A stretch of DNA of 64,000 nt. Origin: Borreliella afzelii. GTDB taxonomy: Bacteria > Spirochaetota > Spirochaetia > Borreliales > Borreliaceae. Positions 56,526 to 64,000 of this stretch are shown piece by piece. Positions within the stretch are counted from its first letter, which is position 1; each line of letters starts with the position of its first letter. The position numbers were made by a program, and so were the translations under genes. Location of the stretch: NCBI RefSeq assembly GCF_014202295.1, contig NZ_JACHGM010000002.1, positions 372,161 through 436,160 on the forward strand, given 5' to 3'. The notes beneath the pieces are model-generated. The model saw only the letters and a list, made by a program, of their open reading frames with translations. It was not told the origin of the DNA and ran no database searches.

Positions 56526-57614
56526 ATGTTTAAAGATTTAAATACAAATCAAGGGTTAAGGCCTTGGAGAATAGAATCTGTTTTTTATTGTATTGTCATA
56601 GTTTTAATATTTATTGGGGCTTTTAAAATAGCAGAGGCTGTATTTAAACCTTTGGCTATTTCCATAGTGTTGGGATTTTTAGTTTATCCAGTTTATACTT
56701 TTTTGGCAAGATTTAAAGTTCCAAAATTTTTAATAGTTTTTATTATATTTTTTTTATTATTTTCTTTTTCTTATTTGATTTTTAGTTTTGTTTATTACAG
56801 TGTTACTGTTTTAATGAAGCAATTACCCTACTATCAAAATCAATTGGCATTTATTATGAAAGATGTGCTTAGTCGCTATAAAGTTGATAGTTCTGTTATT
56901 AATGATATAAATTTCTCTGGGTACATTTATCCGTTTTTAACAAGAGCTTCTAATGAGATTATTGGATTTACAAGTAGCTTGGTAGTAGTCTTTTTGTTGT
57001 TGTATTTTTTGCTTTCAGAAATACATGTTTTTGGAATGAAACTTGATAAAGCTTTTAAAAAGCCAGTATCTACTAGATTTATTGGGGCTCTAGATACGAT
57101 TAATAATCAAATTGGCAAATATTTAGGGATAAAAATTCTTGTGAGCTGCTTAACAGGTATTTTAGTGTTTATTGGATTAACTTTGTTTGGACAAGATTTT
57201 CCTCTTGTTTGGGCAGTTCTTACTTTTGTTTTCAATTTTATTCCCAGCATTGGGTCTATATTAGCTGTGTTTTTTATTGTAATAACATCTTTAATTCAAT
57301 TTTATCCAAATTTAAACATAGTGCTTTATATTTTTATATACAATACTGCTGTTCAAATGTTGATTGGAAATATTCTTGAGCCGAAAATGCAGGGGAAAAG
57401 ACTTGATATTTCACCATTTTTGCTCTTATGTTTTTTGTTTTTTTGGGGATGGCTTTGGGGTATTGTGGGTCTTTTAATAGCTTATCCTTTTACTGTAATT
57501 GTAAAGGTAATAGTTGATAATGTAAGTTGGTTAAAGTCTTTTTCTGTATTTTTAGGTGGTTCTGAGATTTTAAGCAATATTAGCCATGTTTCAGACAAAG
57601 ATAAGGAGATTTAA
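56526..57614 (+). CDS. AI-2E-family permease
   Basis: The 362-residue membrane protein has about eight helices in the PF01594 pattern: two N-terminal pairs, a periplasmic segment (about 95-140), then LLYFLLSEIHVFG, FVFNFIPSIGSILAVF, and the signature NILEPKMQGKRLDISPFLLLC near residue 290. Despite the name, many members export other solutes or ions, so the cargo is unknown. RBS GAGGAG before the ATG; trpS starts 2 bp after the stop. Confidence 0.88.
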   Translation: MFKDLNTNQGLRPWRIESVFYCIVIVLIFIGAFKIAEAVFKPLAISIVLGFLVYPVYTFLARFKVPKFLIVFIIFFLLFSFSYLIFSFVYYSVTVLMKQLPYYQNQLAFIMKDVLSRYKVDSSVINDINFSGYIYPFLTRASNEIIGFTSSLVVVFLLLYFLLSEIHVFGMKLDKAFKKPVSTRFIGALDTINNQIGKYLGIKILVSCLTGILVFIGLTLFGQDFPLVWAVLTFVFNFIPSIGSILAVFFIVITSLIQFYPNLNIVLYIFIYNTAVQMLIGNILEPKMQGKRLDISPFLLLCFLFFWGWLWGIVGLLIAYPFTVIVKVIVDNVSWLKSFSVFLGGSEILSNISHVSDKDKEI

Positions 57615-57616
57615 TT

Positions 57617-58663
57617 TTGAAAAGAAAGGTTATGCTTACAGGAGATAGACCTACTGGTGCTCTTCATTTAGGACACTATGTGGGATCTGTAGTAAATCGG
57701 TTGAAATTTCAAGAAGAGTATGAAACATATTTTATTATAGCTGATTTACATACTTTGACTACAAAACCCGATTTGAAAAGCATCAATACAATACCTTTTA
57801 ATGTTAGAGAAATGGTTTTAGATTATCTTGCTTGCGGGATTAATCCTAATAAGGTTAGTATATATTTGCAATCAGCCATACCGGAGCTCTTTGAGCTTTA
57901 TTTAATATTTTCAATGATTGTTACTGTTGCTCGCTTGCAAAGGATCCCAAGTATAAAGGATATGAGCATTGCAGCTGGACTTAAAGAGATTCCTTACGGT
58001 CTTTTAGGATATCCTGTTCTTATGAGTGCAGATATTTTAATGGCAAAAGCCAATTTAGTTCCCGTTGGTCGCGATAATGAATCTCATATTGAATTTGCAA
58101 GAGAACTTGCAAGAAGGTTTAATCATTTGTATAAAAATAATTTTTTTCCAATACCCGAATCTGTTTTTACGGATTCTCGTCCTTTGGTGGGTATTTGTGG
58201 TAAGAATAAAATGAGCAAGAGTCTTGATAATGCAATTTTTTTAAACGATGATGAAAATTTGTTAGAAAAAAAAGTTATGTCTATGTATACAGATCCAAAT
58301 AGAATAAGGGCAGATATTCCTGGTAATGTTGAAGGTAACCCTGTTTTTATTTATCACAGTATTTTTAATAGTAATCACGAAGAAGTTGAAGATCTTAAAA
58401 ACAGGTATAAGAAGGGTAAAGTAGGTGATGTTGAGGTTAAAAAGAAATTGTTTTTAGCTTTGAATAGCTTTTTAAAGCCAATCAGAGATAAAAGAAGATT
58501 TTATGAAACCAAAAAAAAAGATTACATTGATGAAATTATTTTTGATGGTACTAGCAAGGCAAGGTTTATCGCAAATAAAGTAGTAAAAGATGTGAAAGAT
58601 TTAATAGGACTTTCAAAAACTTGGAATGGAATAAGATATAGTGCCGAAAAAAATAAAAAATGA
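57617..58663 (+). CDS. trpS: tryptophanyl-tRNA synthetase
   Basis: The 348-residue class I synthetase has the HIGH-type motif GALHLGHYVGS, the DLHTLT and GYPVLMSADIL segments, and the KMSKS loop NKMSKSLDN. TTG start at 57617, with AAGGAG about 10 nt upstream at the end of the permease gene. It is probably cotranscribed with the permease. Confidence 0.97.
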   Translation: MKRKVMLTGDRPTGALHLGHYVGSVVNRLKFQEEYETYFIIADLHTLTTKPDLKSINTIPFNVREMVLDYLACGINPNKVSIYLQSAIPELFELYLIFSMIVTVARLQRIPSIKDMSIAAGLKEIPYGLLGYPVLMSADILMAKANLVPVGRDNESHIEFARELARRFNHLYKNNFFPIPESVFTDSRPLVGICGKNKMSKSLDNAIFLNDDENLLEKKVMSMYTDPNRIRADIPGNVEGNPVFIYHSIFNSNHEEVEDLKNRYKKGKVGDVEVKKKLFLALNSFLKPIRDKRRFYETKKKDYIDEIIFDGTSKARFIANKVVKDVKDLIGLSKTWNGIRYSAEKNKK

Positions 58664-58739
58664 AGAATGAAAATCATTGATTTTATGCTAGACTTATAGT
58701 GGTGATTAACTTATTATTTAAATCAAACAATATTAATTA

Positions 58740-60530
58740 TTATGGTAGATTTGCCTTTTTTATTAAGCTTTTATTAAATTCTAGTAGCTTGAATAAAATG
58801 TTTCTTTTTGTATAAATAACTTCACTGAGAACCCTTATTACGGGTTCTGTTTTTGAGATTCTCATCCATAAGGTTGCAACAATTTCTTTATTAGTTTTTA
58901 ACAATACCTTTAATCCTCCTGAGGAATCTCCTGTTCTAATCTTAGATTGTCTTGTACCTTCATAGTTAATGATTTCATAATCAACTATTGATAATTCTTG
59001 AAATAACTTATTGTTTTTTATCTCTTTGATCAATAGATTTTCATAATTGCTTTTTAAAATTTCTTGATTTTCTATTTTGAGATTTGTTAAATTGGCTTTC
59101 TCGGATGATACTATTACATTGCTATAAAAATTTGTTGTATTTAAAATATCTTTTAAGCTATATTTTTCTTTATAGTAGTTTTTAGATAATTTGCACCATA
59201 TTTGGTAAAGTTCTTTCATTTTTAATAATTTTACGATACTAAGTAGAGTAGTAATTGGGTCTCTTACCCTTGAAGGATGTATTATACAACCCCCATTTGA
59301 TCCCTCCCCTGAGATTTTTACAATCAATCCCTGAGCTCTTAAATCATCTGCCATTTCTGTTAGATTGGCTTCTCCAACTTCTACTCTATAAACTTTGGCG
59401 TTGAAAAAATTTGCAATTTTTTCAATATTTAGAGATGTTGCATCATTGGTTACTATTGCTATGTTATTTTTTATTCCTGTATAGTAAAGATAGCTGAGCT
59501 CCGAAATTACTACAAGTGCAAATATTTTTTGTGCTTCGATGATTTTTGGAGTTTTTGTAGCTTTGTCTATAAACACTAAATTACCCCTATCCCCATCACA
59601 ATCAGGTACATATCCTAGTTCAAAAGAATTGTCTTGTAAATATTTTTCTTGTAGTAGCTTTTTACATTCATTTAAAGATTTTCCTTCAGGGATAATATTA
59701 TGCTTGAAAACACCTATTTTGTCATTATATAATTCTACTTTTAAACCCAAAGATTCTATCAATTCTTTATCTATTGAATTGATTCTGGAGCTCCCATTCA
59801 TTTCTGCTATTATTCCGATTGGATTTTTTAGTATTCTTTTCTTTAAAATTTCAATATTTTTATTGTTAATATCGTTTTCATATGTTATTTCATGTATTAA
59901 TGATTTATATGCTTCGTAAGATTGGTTTTTATTGTGTTTTTCCAACTTTATTATTTTGTTATAATATTCTAAATGGGATTTATCTTCATCAAATTTGTTT
60001 AAAGTATTAATTAAATAGTTTATTAACTTTTCATTTTGGCTATTATTTTTAATTTGTTTTATTATTTCATGAGTTTTTGCAGAATTTAGCACGCCACCAT
60101 CGTTTAATCCTATTTTTATTCCATTGTATCCTGTTGGATTATGGCTTGCAGAGATGTAAATGAAACCCTTCAAATCTTTACTGTTTTTTGTACAAGCCAA
60201 AATTTCAGTTATTGGAAGTATGCCAAAAAACCTAACCTTTTCTTTAGTTGTTATTAATATTTTCATTGTTATTTCTGCAATAATGTTGCCAGTTGGTCTT
60301 GAGTCTAATCCTAATCCAATATACGGAGGATTGGATTCATTTTTAAAATAATTTGATATTGTGAAGATTATTAGTGCTATTAGTACTTTGTCTTCATTAT
60401 CTATTTCATTTTCTATTGAATCTTTATTTTTTGATTTTGCAAAAATTTTTCTAAATCCCGAAGGAGAAAATATCGTCTCATTAAAAGCTTTTTTAAAGTT
60501 TTTAATATTAAATGAATATTGTTTAAGCAT
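58740..60530 (-). CDS. pgm: phosphoglucomutase/phosphomannomutase family enzyme
   Basis: The 596-residue alpha-D-phosphohexomutase has all four sites: YISASHNPTGYNGIK (phosphoserine), DCDGDRGNLVF (Mg), GEGSNGGCIIHPSRVRDP (sugar) and RISKTEPVIRV (phosphate). It is longer than the usual 450-550. Start ATG 60530 is chosen over a TTG at 60581 that lacks family similarity. It diverges from the UDPGP gene, and the two could act in sequence: hexose-6-P to hexose-1-P to UDP-sugar. Confidence 0.93.
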   Translation of the reverse strand: MLKQYSFNIKNFKKAFNETIFSPSGFRKIFAKSKNKDSIENEIDNEDKVLIALIIFTISNYFKNESNPPYIGLGLDSRPTGNIIAEITMKILITTKEKVRFFGILPITEILACTKNSKDLKGFIYISASHNPTGYNGIKIGLNDGGVLNSAKTHEIIKQIKNNSQNEKLINYLINTLNKFDEDKSHLEYYNKIIKLEKHNKNQSYEAYKSLIHEITYENDINNKNIEILKKRILKNPIGIIAEMNGSSRINSIDKELIESLGLKVELYNDKIGVFKHNIIPEGKSLNECKKLLQEKYLQDNSFELGYVPDCDGDRGNLVFIDKATKTPKIIEAQKIFALVVISELSYLYYTGIKNNIAIVTNDATSLNIEKIANFFNAKVYRVEVGEANLTEMADDLRAQGLIVKISGEGSNGGCIIHPSRVRDPITTLLSIVKLLKMKELYQIWCKLSKNYYKEKYSLKDILNTTNFYSNVIVSSEKANLTNLKIENQEILKSNYENLLIKEIKNNKLFQELSIVDYEIINYEGTRQSKIRTGDSSGGLKVLLKTNKEIVATLWMRISKTEPVIRVLSEVIYTKRNILFKLLEFNKSLIKKANLP

Positions 60531-60672
60531 GTAAATTTTTTCCCATTGATATTTTAGCCATATTATTGCTATAATAGTCAAAATAATATGGTAGTTTATA
60601 TTTATTATACTTAAAAATTTATTTTTTTGCTTGTATTAATTCCCTTTATATTAAAGGTCTTGGTTTTTACTA

Positions 60673-62148
60673 ATGAATGTTAAAGTTGATAAAATTTTTT
60701 CTGAAATGATACTTAAAAAACTTAATTCTGGCGAGATAGGGGTTAGTAATTTTGAATTTATCAAATATTTTCCTTGTGATGGTCATAAAAATATTTTTGA
60801 TATTTCGGATAAAATTTCGAAGTTTAAGTTTAACAAAGGTTTAGTTGAAGATAATTTAAAAAAATATTTTCATGATTTTTCTAAATTTTTGAACTCAGAA
60901 GAAGGTGATTATTATATTTTTTCTTCTTGTGATCTTGAAAATTTGGGACTCATTCTTTTTCCATATCTTTCTTTCGGTATCTTAAATGGAGGCTCTGCGA
61001 CAAGTTATTTTGATTTGGCTAAAAATAAAAAGTTTAATGAAGATTTATATATGTTATATGAATCTAAAATACTTGAATTTAAAGAAAAATTTGGAGAATT
61101 CCCAAAGGGGATAACCCCAGCTTATATTAACAAAGACGGTAGTTTTGGATTTTCATTTTTGGCTTTGAAAATCAGACATCTTTTAATGGTTGCCAAAAGA
61201 TATGAATCTTGTTATGGTAAAAGGATTAAACCTTCAATATTTCAAATGACTAGTTGCAAAACGGATGAATTTATTTCAAAATTTTTGGACGATTTATTTG
61301 TAGATGATTTGATTAAAAGTGTAAATTTTTGCAATCTTAAAAAAGATGATATTTTTACAGCTGTCCAACCTTTAGTTTATTGCTATGAAAAATTAAATAG
61401 CTCTAATTATCAATATTTTACTTTCAATGATAATAAAAATAATAATTCTATTTTAGCTTTGCCTGCTGGTCATGGTCAAAATTTTAAAATTTTAAAAGAT
61501 ATTTATTTGCAGCTTTATGAATCTGGAAAAAGATTCATATATATTGGCAATGTTGATAATATGGGCTTTACAATTAATTTTAAAGCACTTGCTGTAATGG
61601 CTTTAACTAATTGTTCTTCTGGATTTGAATTTAGTTTTAAAAACAAGACAGATTTTAAGGGAGGAGTATTAGCAGTAAATGGTGAAAATCGTTTAACTTG
61701 TGTTGATATTGGCGGAGGAATTTCTTCAGAGGTTATACAAGAGTTTGAGAATAAGGGTAATAGACTGTTATTTAATTGTGCTACTGGGCTTTTTAATTTA
61801 GAGTATTTGATAAAAAATATTGATGAAATAATAGAAAAAATGCCTATCAGAATTATAGAGCAAGATAAAGAATTTGGTAAATATATTTCGGTTGAGCAAA
61901 TAACATGGGAAGTGTTAAAATTAATGAAAAATCCATTAATTTTAACAGTTGACAGAAGTAAAAGATTCCGTCCTGCAAAATTATTTATCGACATGTTACT
62001 TAATAGTAATTATCTTGAAGATAGGTATGTATATTCTAAGAAGAGAGTCAATAATTTTGATGCTACTAAAGATTTAGATTGTTCTTTTTCTGATTTGTTA
62101 TCAAAAGATTATGGTTTGCTGCGTGGGTGTTATAGATGGACTTTTTGA
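60673..62148 (+). CDS. UDPGP-family nucleotidyltransferase (UDP-sugar pyrophosphorylase-like)
   Basis: The 491-residue protein has the landmarks of eukaryote-type UTP:sugar-1-phosphate uridylyltransferases: ILNGGSATSYF (consensus LNGGLGTxxG, altered here), LPAGHGQNFKIL (PxGHG), YIGNVDNMG (NxDNxG), GGVLAVNGENR and LFNCATGLFNLEYL. The glycine-rich nucleotide loop has Ala for Gly, so activity or specificity may differ. A role in making UDP-glucose, UDP-galactose or UDP-GlcNAc for glycolipids or peptidoglycan is inferred. It overlaps the GH3 gene by 13 bp. Confidence 0.8.
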   Translation: MNVKVDKIFSEMILKKLNSGEIGVSNFEFIKYFPCDGHKNIFDISDKISKFKFNKGLVEDNLKKYFHDFSKFLNSEEGDYYIFSSCDLENLGLILFPYLSFGILNGGSATSYFDLAKNKKFNEDLYMLYESKILEFKEKFGEFPKGITPAYINKDGSFGFSFLALKIRHLLMVAKRYESCYGKRIKPSIFQMTSCKTDEFISKFLDDLFVDDLIKSVNFCNLKKDDIFTAVQPLVYCYEKLNSSNYQYFTFNDNKNNNSILALPAGHGQNFKILKDIYLQLYESGKRFIYIGNVDNMGFTINFKALAVMALTNCSSGFEFSFKNKTDFKGGVLAVNGENRLTCVDIGGGISSEVIQEFENKGNRLLFNCATGLFNLEYLIKNIDEIIEKMPIRIIEQDKEFGKYISVEQITWEVLKLMKNPLILTVDRSKRFRPAKLFIDMLLNSNYLEDRYVYSKKRVNNFDATKDLDCSFSDLLSKDYGLLRGCYRWTF

Positions 62149-63155
62149 AAATTATAACTTTTTTATTTTTTTCTTTAAATTTATTTGCGATAGAATCTTT
62201 GCCAGAAATAGATTATGAATATTTTAATAGGGATAAATCAGATCTTGTGGATTTGATGAAATTTTTAGGTGAATTTGATTTTCAAACTATTTTAAAAGAT
62301 AGAAATCTGTTTATTGGAATTAGAAATTTAACAAATTTTAATAATTTTCAAGGACTTAATACCGACGATATTAATAGAATCAAAAAAATTAATCCGATTG
62401 GTATAATTTTATTTAGAGAAAATTTAAAAGATGCTGAGCAGACAAAAAAATTGATTACTGCAATAAAAAGTCATATTGGACATGATATTTTTGTTGCTAT
62501 TGATGAAGAGGGAGGGGTAGTTAGTAGGGCTAGTGAAAATAAAAAAATGGGGGTTTATAATTTTCCAGCCATGGAGTATGTAGGGGGTGTTGAAGATTTA
62601 CATCTTATTTATAAAATTGGCGAAGTTCTTGCTAAACAATTGCGTAGACTAGGTATTAATTTAAATATGGCTCCAGTTGCCGACATAAAATTTGTACCAC
62701 ATACCCCTTTACTAAATAGAACATTTGGAGGATATTCTGCTTATAATATTGGGCTTATGGTAGAAGCTTTTATTGATGGCATGCAGAATCATGGAGTATT
62801 TTCGGCAATTAAACATTTTCCTGGATTAGGAGGAACGACCATAGATACGCATAAATATTTGGCGTTTTTGCCTTATAGTAAAAGTTTTTTAATGTTAAAT
62901 AACTTTGTTCCGTTTGTTTTTGGCAAGGCTGCTAAATTTATTATGATTGGCCATGTAAATGTCCCAAAAATTTCCAAAGATATAACTAGCATGTCCAAGA
63001 GTATTGTTAATATTATAAGGGAAAATTTAAATATTACTAGTATTATGATAACAGATTCTTATGATATGGGAGCAATTACAAAAAGTTTTTCTAATGTTGA
63101 AAATGCTATTAAAAAGTCTTTAAGTTCAGGTATAAATATAGTTCTTATTCCTTAG
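62136..63155 (+). CDS. exported glycoside hydrolase family 3, NagZ-like
   Basis: The 339-residue precursor has a signal peptide (about 1-18) and the GH3 N-terminal barrel: DEEGGVVSRASE, NMAPVADIKF, SAIKHFPGLGGTTIDTHK (the catalytic Asp-His pair of NagZ kept as DTH; usual PGHG is PGLG) and MITDSYDMGAI with the nucleophile Asp. It probably cleaves beta-N-acetylglucosaminides in the periplasm, perhaps in peptidoglycan, although classical NagZ is cytoplasmic. It ends shortly after the last barrel strand, so it lacks the C-terminal helix of some members. Confidence 0.87.
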   Translation: MDFLKIITFLFFSLNLFAIESLPEIDYEYFNRDKSDLVDLMKFLGEFDFQTILKDRNLFIGIRNLTNFNNFQGLNTDDINRIKKINPIGIILFRENLKDAEQTKKLITAIKSHIGHDIFVAIDEEGGVVSRASENKKMGVYNFPAMEYVGGVEDLHLIYKIGEVLAKQLRRLGINLNMAPVADIKFVPHTPLLNRTFGGYSAYNIGLMVEAFIDGMQNHGVFSAIKHFPGLGGTTIDTHKYLAFLPYSKSFLMLNNFVPFVFGKAAKFIMIGHVNVPKISKDITSMSKSIVNIIRENLNITSIMITDSYDMGAITKSFSNVENAIKKSLSSGINIVLIP

Positions 63156-63230
63156 TAGAATTATTTTAAAGATTTGTTGGTCTTTGTCGATTTGGTGTGT
63201 ATATATTGGATAATCTCTTGTTTAAAATTT

Positions 63231-63806
63231 TTATGGTATAAATATAGAAATTCCTAGATCTAAAAGAATAAATTCTTTAAAGGAAGTTGATACTTTATAG
63301 TAAATGCTGTAGTTATTAGGTATGAAATCAATTTCAAATTTTAAGGTAATTATGGGAAAGATCGGATAGAGAAATGCATTAGTTGTTTTTCCTGTAAAAA
63401 TAGTAGTTCTTAGAGTTAAATCGATTTGGGTTCCAATGAAGAATTTTATGGTAAGTGTATCAGCTAAAATTGAATATTTAACAATGTAAATAGTGAAAGC
63501 TAAATTAAAATAAGTATTTGAAATAAAATCTTTCTTTGTTGGGATAGTGAAAAAATTTATAGGACTGAACTGTATTTCAATCCATTCATTATAAGATGTT
63601 AATATTCCGATAAAGGCAATGTATTTAGGGTCTTCATTATAAAAGACAGGATTTATATAATTGTGGTAAATTATACCTATTTTTATTTTTTTTTTAATTA
63701 TATCTCCTTTAGGAAATTCCCATTGAGAAGCAGTTAATTTATTTTGAAAACAAAATAAATTAATGCTACATAATAATAAGATTGATAAAAAAGCAGTATA
63801 TTTCAT
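63231..63806 (-). CDS. subtelomeric exported protein, unknown function (BB_0001-like)
   Basis: The 191-residue protein has a signal peptide (MKYTAFLSILLLCSINLFCF), then alternating amphipathic strands rich in Ile, Phe and Tyr, suggesting a small beta-barrel or beta-sandwich. No family recognised. ATG 63806 is preferred over a TTG at 63863 whose extra 19 residues would be encoded within the telomere-proximal repeat. A TATAAT lies at plus 63838-63843 on this strand. It is the last gene before the telomere-like palindrome. Confidence 0.65.
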   Translation of the reverse strand: MKYTAFLSILLLCSINLFCFQNKLTASQWEFPKGDIIKKKIKIGIIYHNYINPVFYNEDPKYIAFIGILTSYNEWIEIQFSPINFFTIPTKKDFISNTYFNLAFTIYIVKYSILADTLTIKFFIGTQIDLTLRTTIFTGKTTNAFLYPIFPIITLKFEIDFIPNNYSIYYKVSTSFKEFILLDLGISIFIP

Positions 63807-63840
63807 TTCAACATAGTTATTTGTATATAATAATATTATT

Positions 63841-64000
63841 ATATACAAACTATTTTTTTTCAACTAATTGTAGAATTCTTTTGAATTGTGAATCTTTTGT
63901 ATACTATTAGATTATATCTAAATATATAATCTAATTGTATACAAAAGATTCACCATTGAAAAGAATTCTTCAATTAGTTGTAATAATATAGTTTGTATTT
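63841..64000. repeat. head-to-head telomere-like imperfect inverted repeat
   Basis: The reverse complement of 63921-64000 aligns to 63841-63920 with no gap and 70 of 80 matches, so the dyad axis is between 63920 and 63921. Reading outward from the axis, one arm has TATAAT at 5-10 nt and TAGTATAC at 15-22 nt; the other has TATAAT and TTGTATAC. These resemble box 1 and box 3 of the Borrelia telomeres that ResT resolves into hairpins. The natural chromosome end is inferred to be at the axis; the repeat still matches at the last base of the window. Confidence 0.8.

Noticed and set aside
58668..58680. AATGA-AAA-TCATT between trpS and pgm as a terminator
   Set aside because: A five-pair all-weak stem with a 3-nt loop is too unstable and too common in this sequence to call.
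61515..61994. A 159-codon minus-strand open frame opposite the UDPGP gene
   Set aside because: Antisense to recognisable UDPGP motifs, no start context, no similarity.
63841..64000. Simple hairpin read-through of one telomere
   Set aside because: A single hairpin gives arms that are exact complements. Ten substitutions in 80 bases with no indels argue against it, although I cannot see the raw reads.

Overview
This window is a stretch of spirochaete chromosome, almost certainly from the Borrelia/Borreliella genus and probably the Lyme disease group. The base composition is very AT-rich. The gene order follows, in descending order, the left end of the B. burgdorferi chromosome as I remember it (from about BB_0068 down to BB_0001). 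The tmRNA tag reads AKNNNFTSSNLVMAA, which I recall as the Borrelia tag. Genus-specific genes are present: the outer-membrane porin P13, the PUR-domain regulator BpuR, the BamA-associated lipoprotein BB_0028, and a PPi-type phosphofructokinase.

Layout. 1-10.4 kb: a HAD phosphatase cut by the window edge, aminopeptidase P, a thioredoxin-fold protein, def-fmt, a PASTA protein, rsmE, trxA, ybeY-corC and a large TPR protein. 10.4-13.9 kb: a glycolytic operon gap-pgk-tpiA-secG. 13.9-17.4 kb: ung and a TrmH-type methylase diverging from one shared promoter patch, two VUT-type transporters, ssrA (tmRNA) and tRNA-Gly. 17.5-24 kb: bpuR, rnhB, a short SMC, two envelope proteins, phoU and cheR. 24-32 kb: a SurA-like protein, a lipoprotein, plsC, parE-parC and p13. 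32-38 kb: smpB, a PEGA/formylglycine-enzyme-like protein, two signal-peptidase-family genes (the second lacking its catalytic residues), a DUF188 protein, the BB_0028 lipoprotein and a beta-barrel candidate. 38-49 kb: folD, yebC, a sugar-dehydrogenase-like protein, ruvA-ruvB-queA, pfp, a pseudouridine synthase, a YitT protein, a rhodanese fold without its cysteine, and udk. 49-55.5 kb: a tight seven-gene minus-strand operon cdaA-cdaR-acpS-DUF2225-truA-(degenerate UDG-like)-priA. 55.6-63.9 kb: a HAD protein, an AI-2E-type permease, trpS, phosphoglucomutase, a UDPGP-family nucleotidyltransferase, a GH3/NagZ-like hydrolase and a small secreted protein.

The window ends in the most unusual structure. 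An 80 + 80 bp ungapped but imperfect inverted repeat (70 of 80 positions match) is centred at 63920/63921 and carries ResT-type telomere motifs on both arms. A lone Borrelia chromosome should end in a covalently closed hairpin here. Instead two similar but non-identical telomere arms sit head to head. This is what a telomere fusion, a circularised chromosome, or an assembly that joined the two chromosome ends would look like.

Other themes. Several genes (ung, ruvA, a VUT paralogue and the PEGA/FGE gene) have good promoters placed so that transcription would start within about 2 nt of the start codon, which suggests leaderless mRNAs. Several proteins keep a recognisable fold but have lost catalytic residues (LepB-like, rhodanese, family-4-UDG-like). 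Convergent genes often share stop codons, leaving no room for terminators, while one convergent pair (phoU/cheR) is separated by a perfect 46-bp palindrome.

No CRISPR array, insertion sequence, prophage or rRNA operon is visible. The only gene-free stretch over 300 bases, between the VUT transporter gene and bpuR, holds ssrA and tRNA-Gly.
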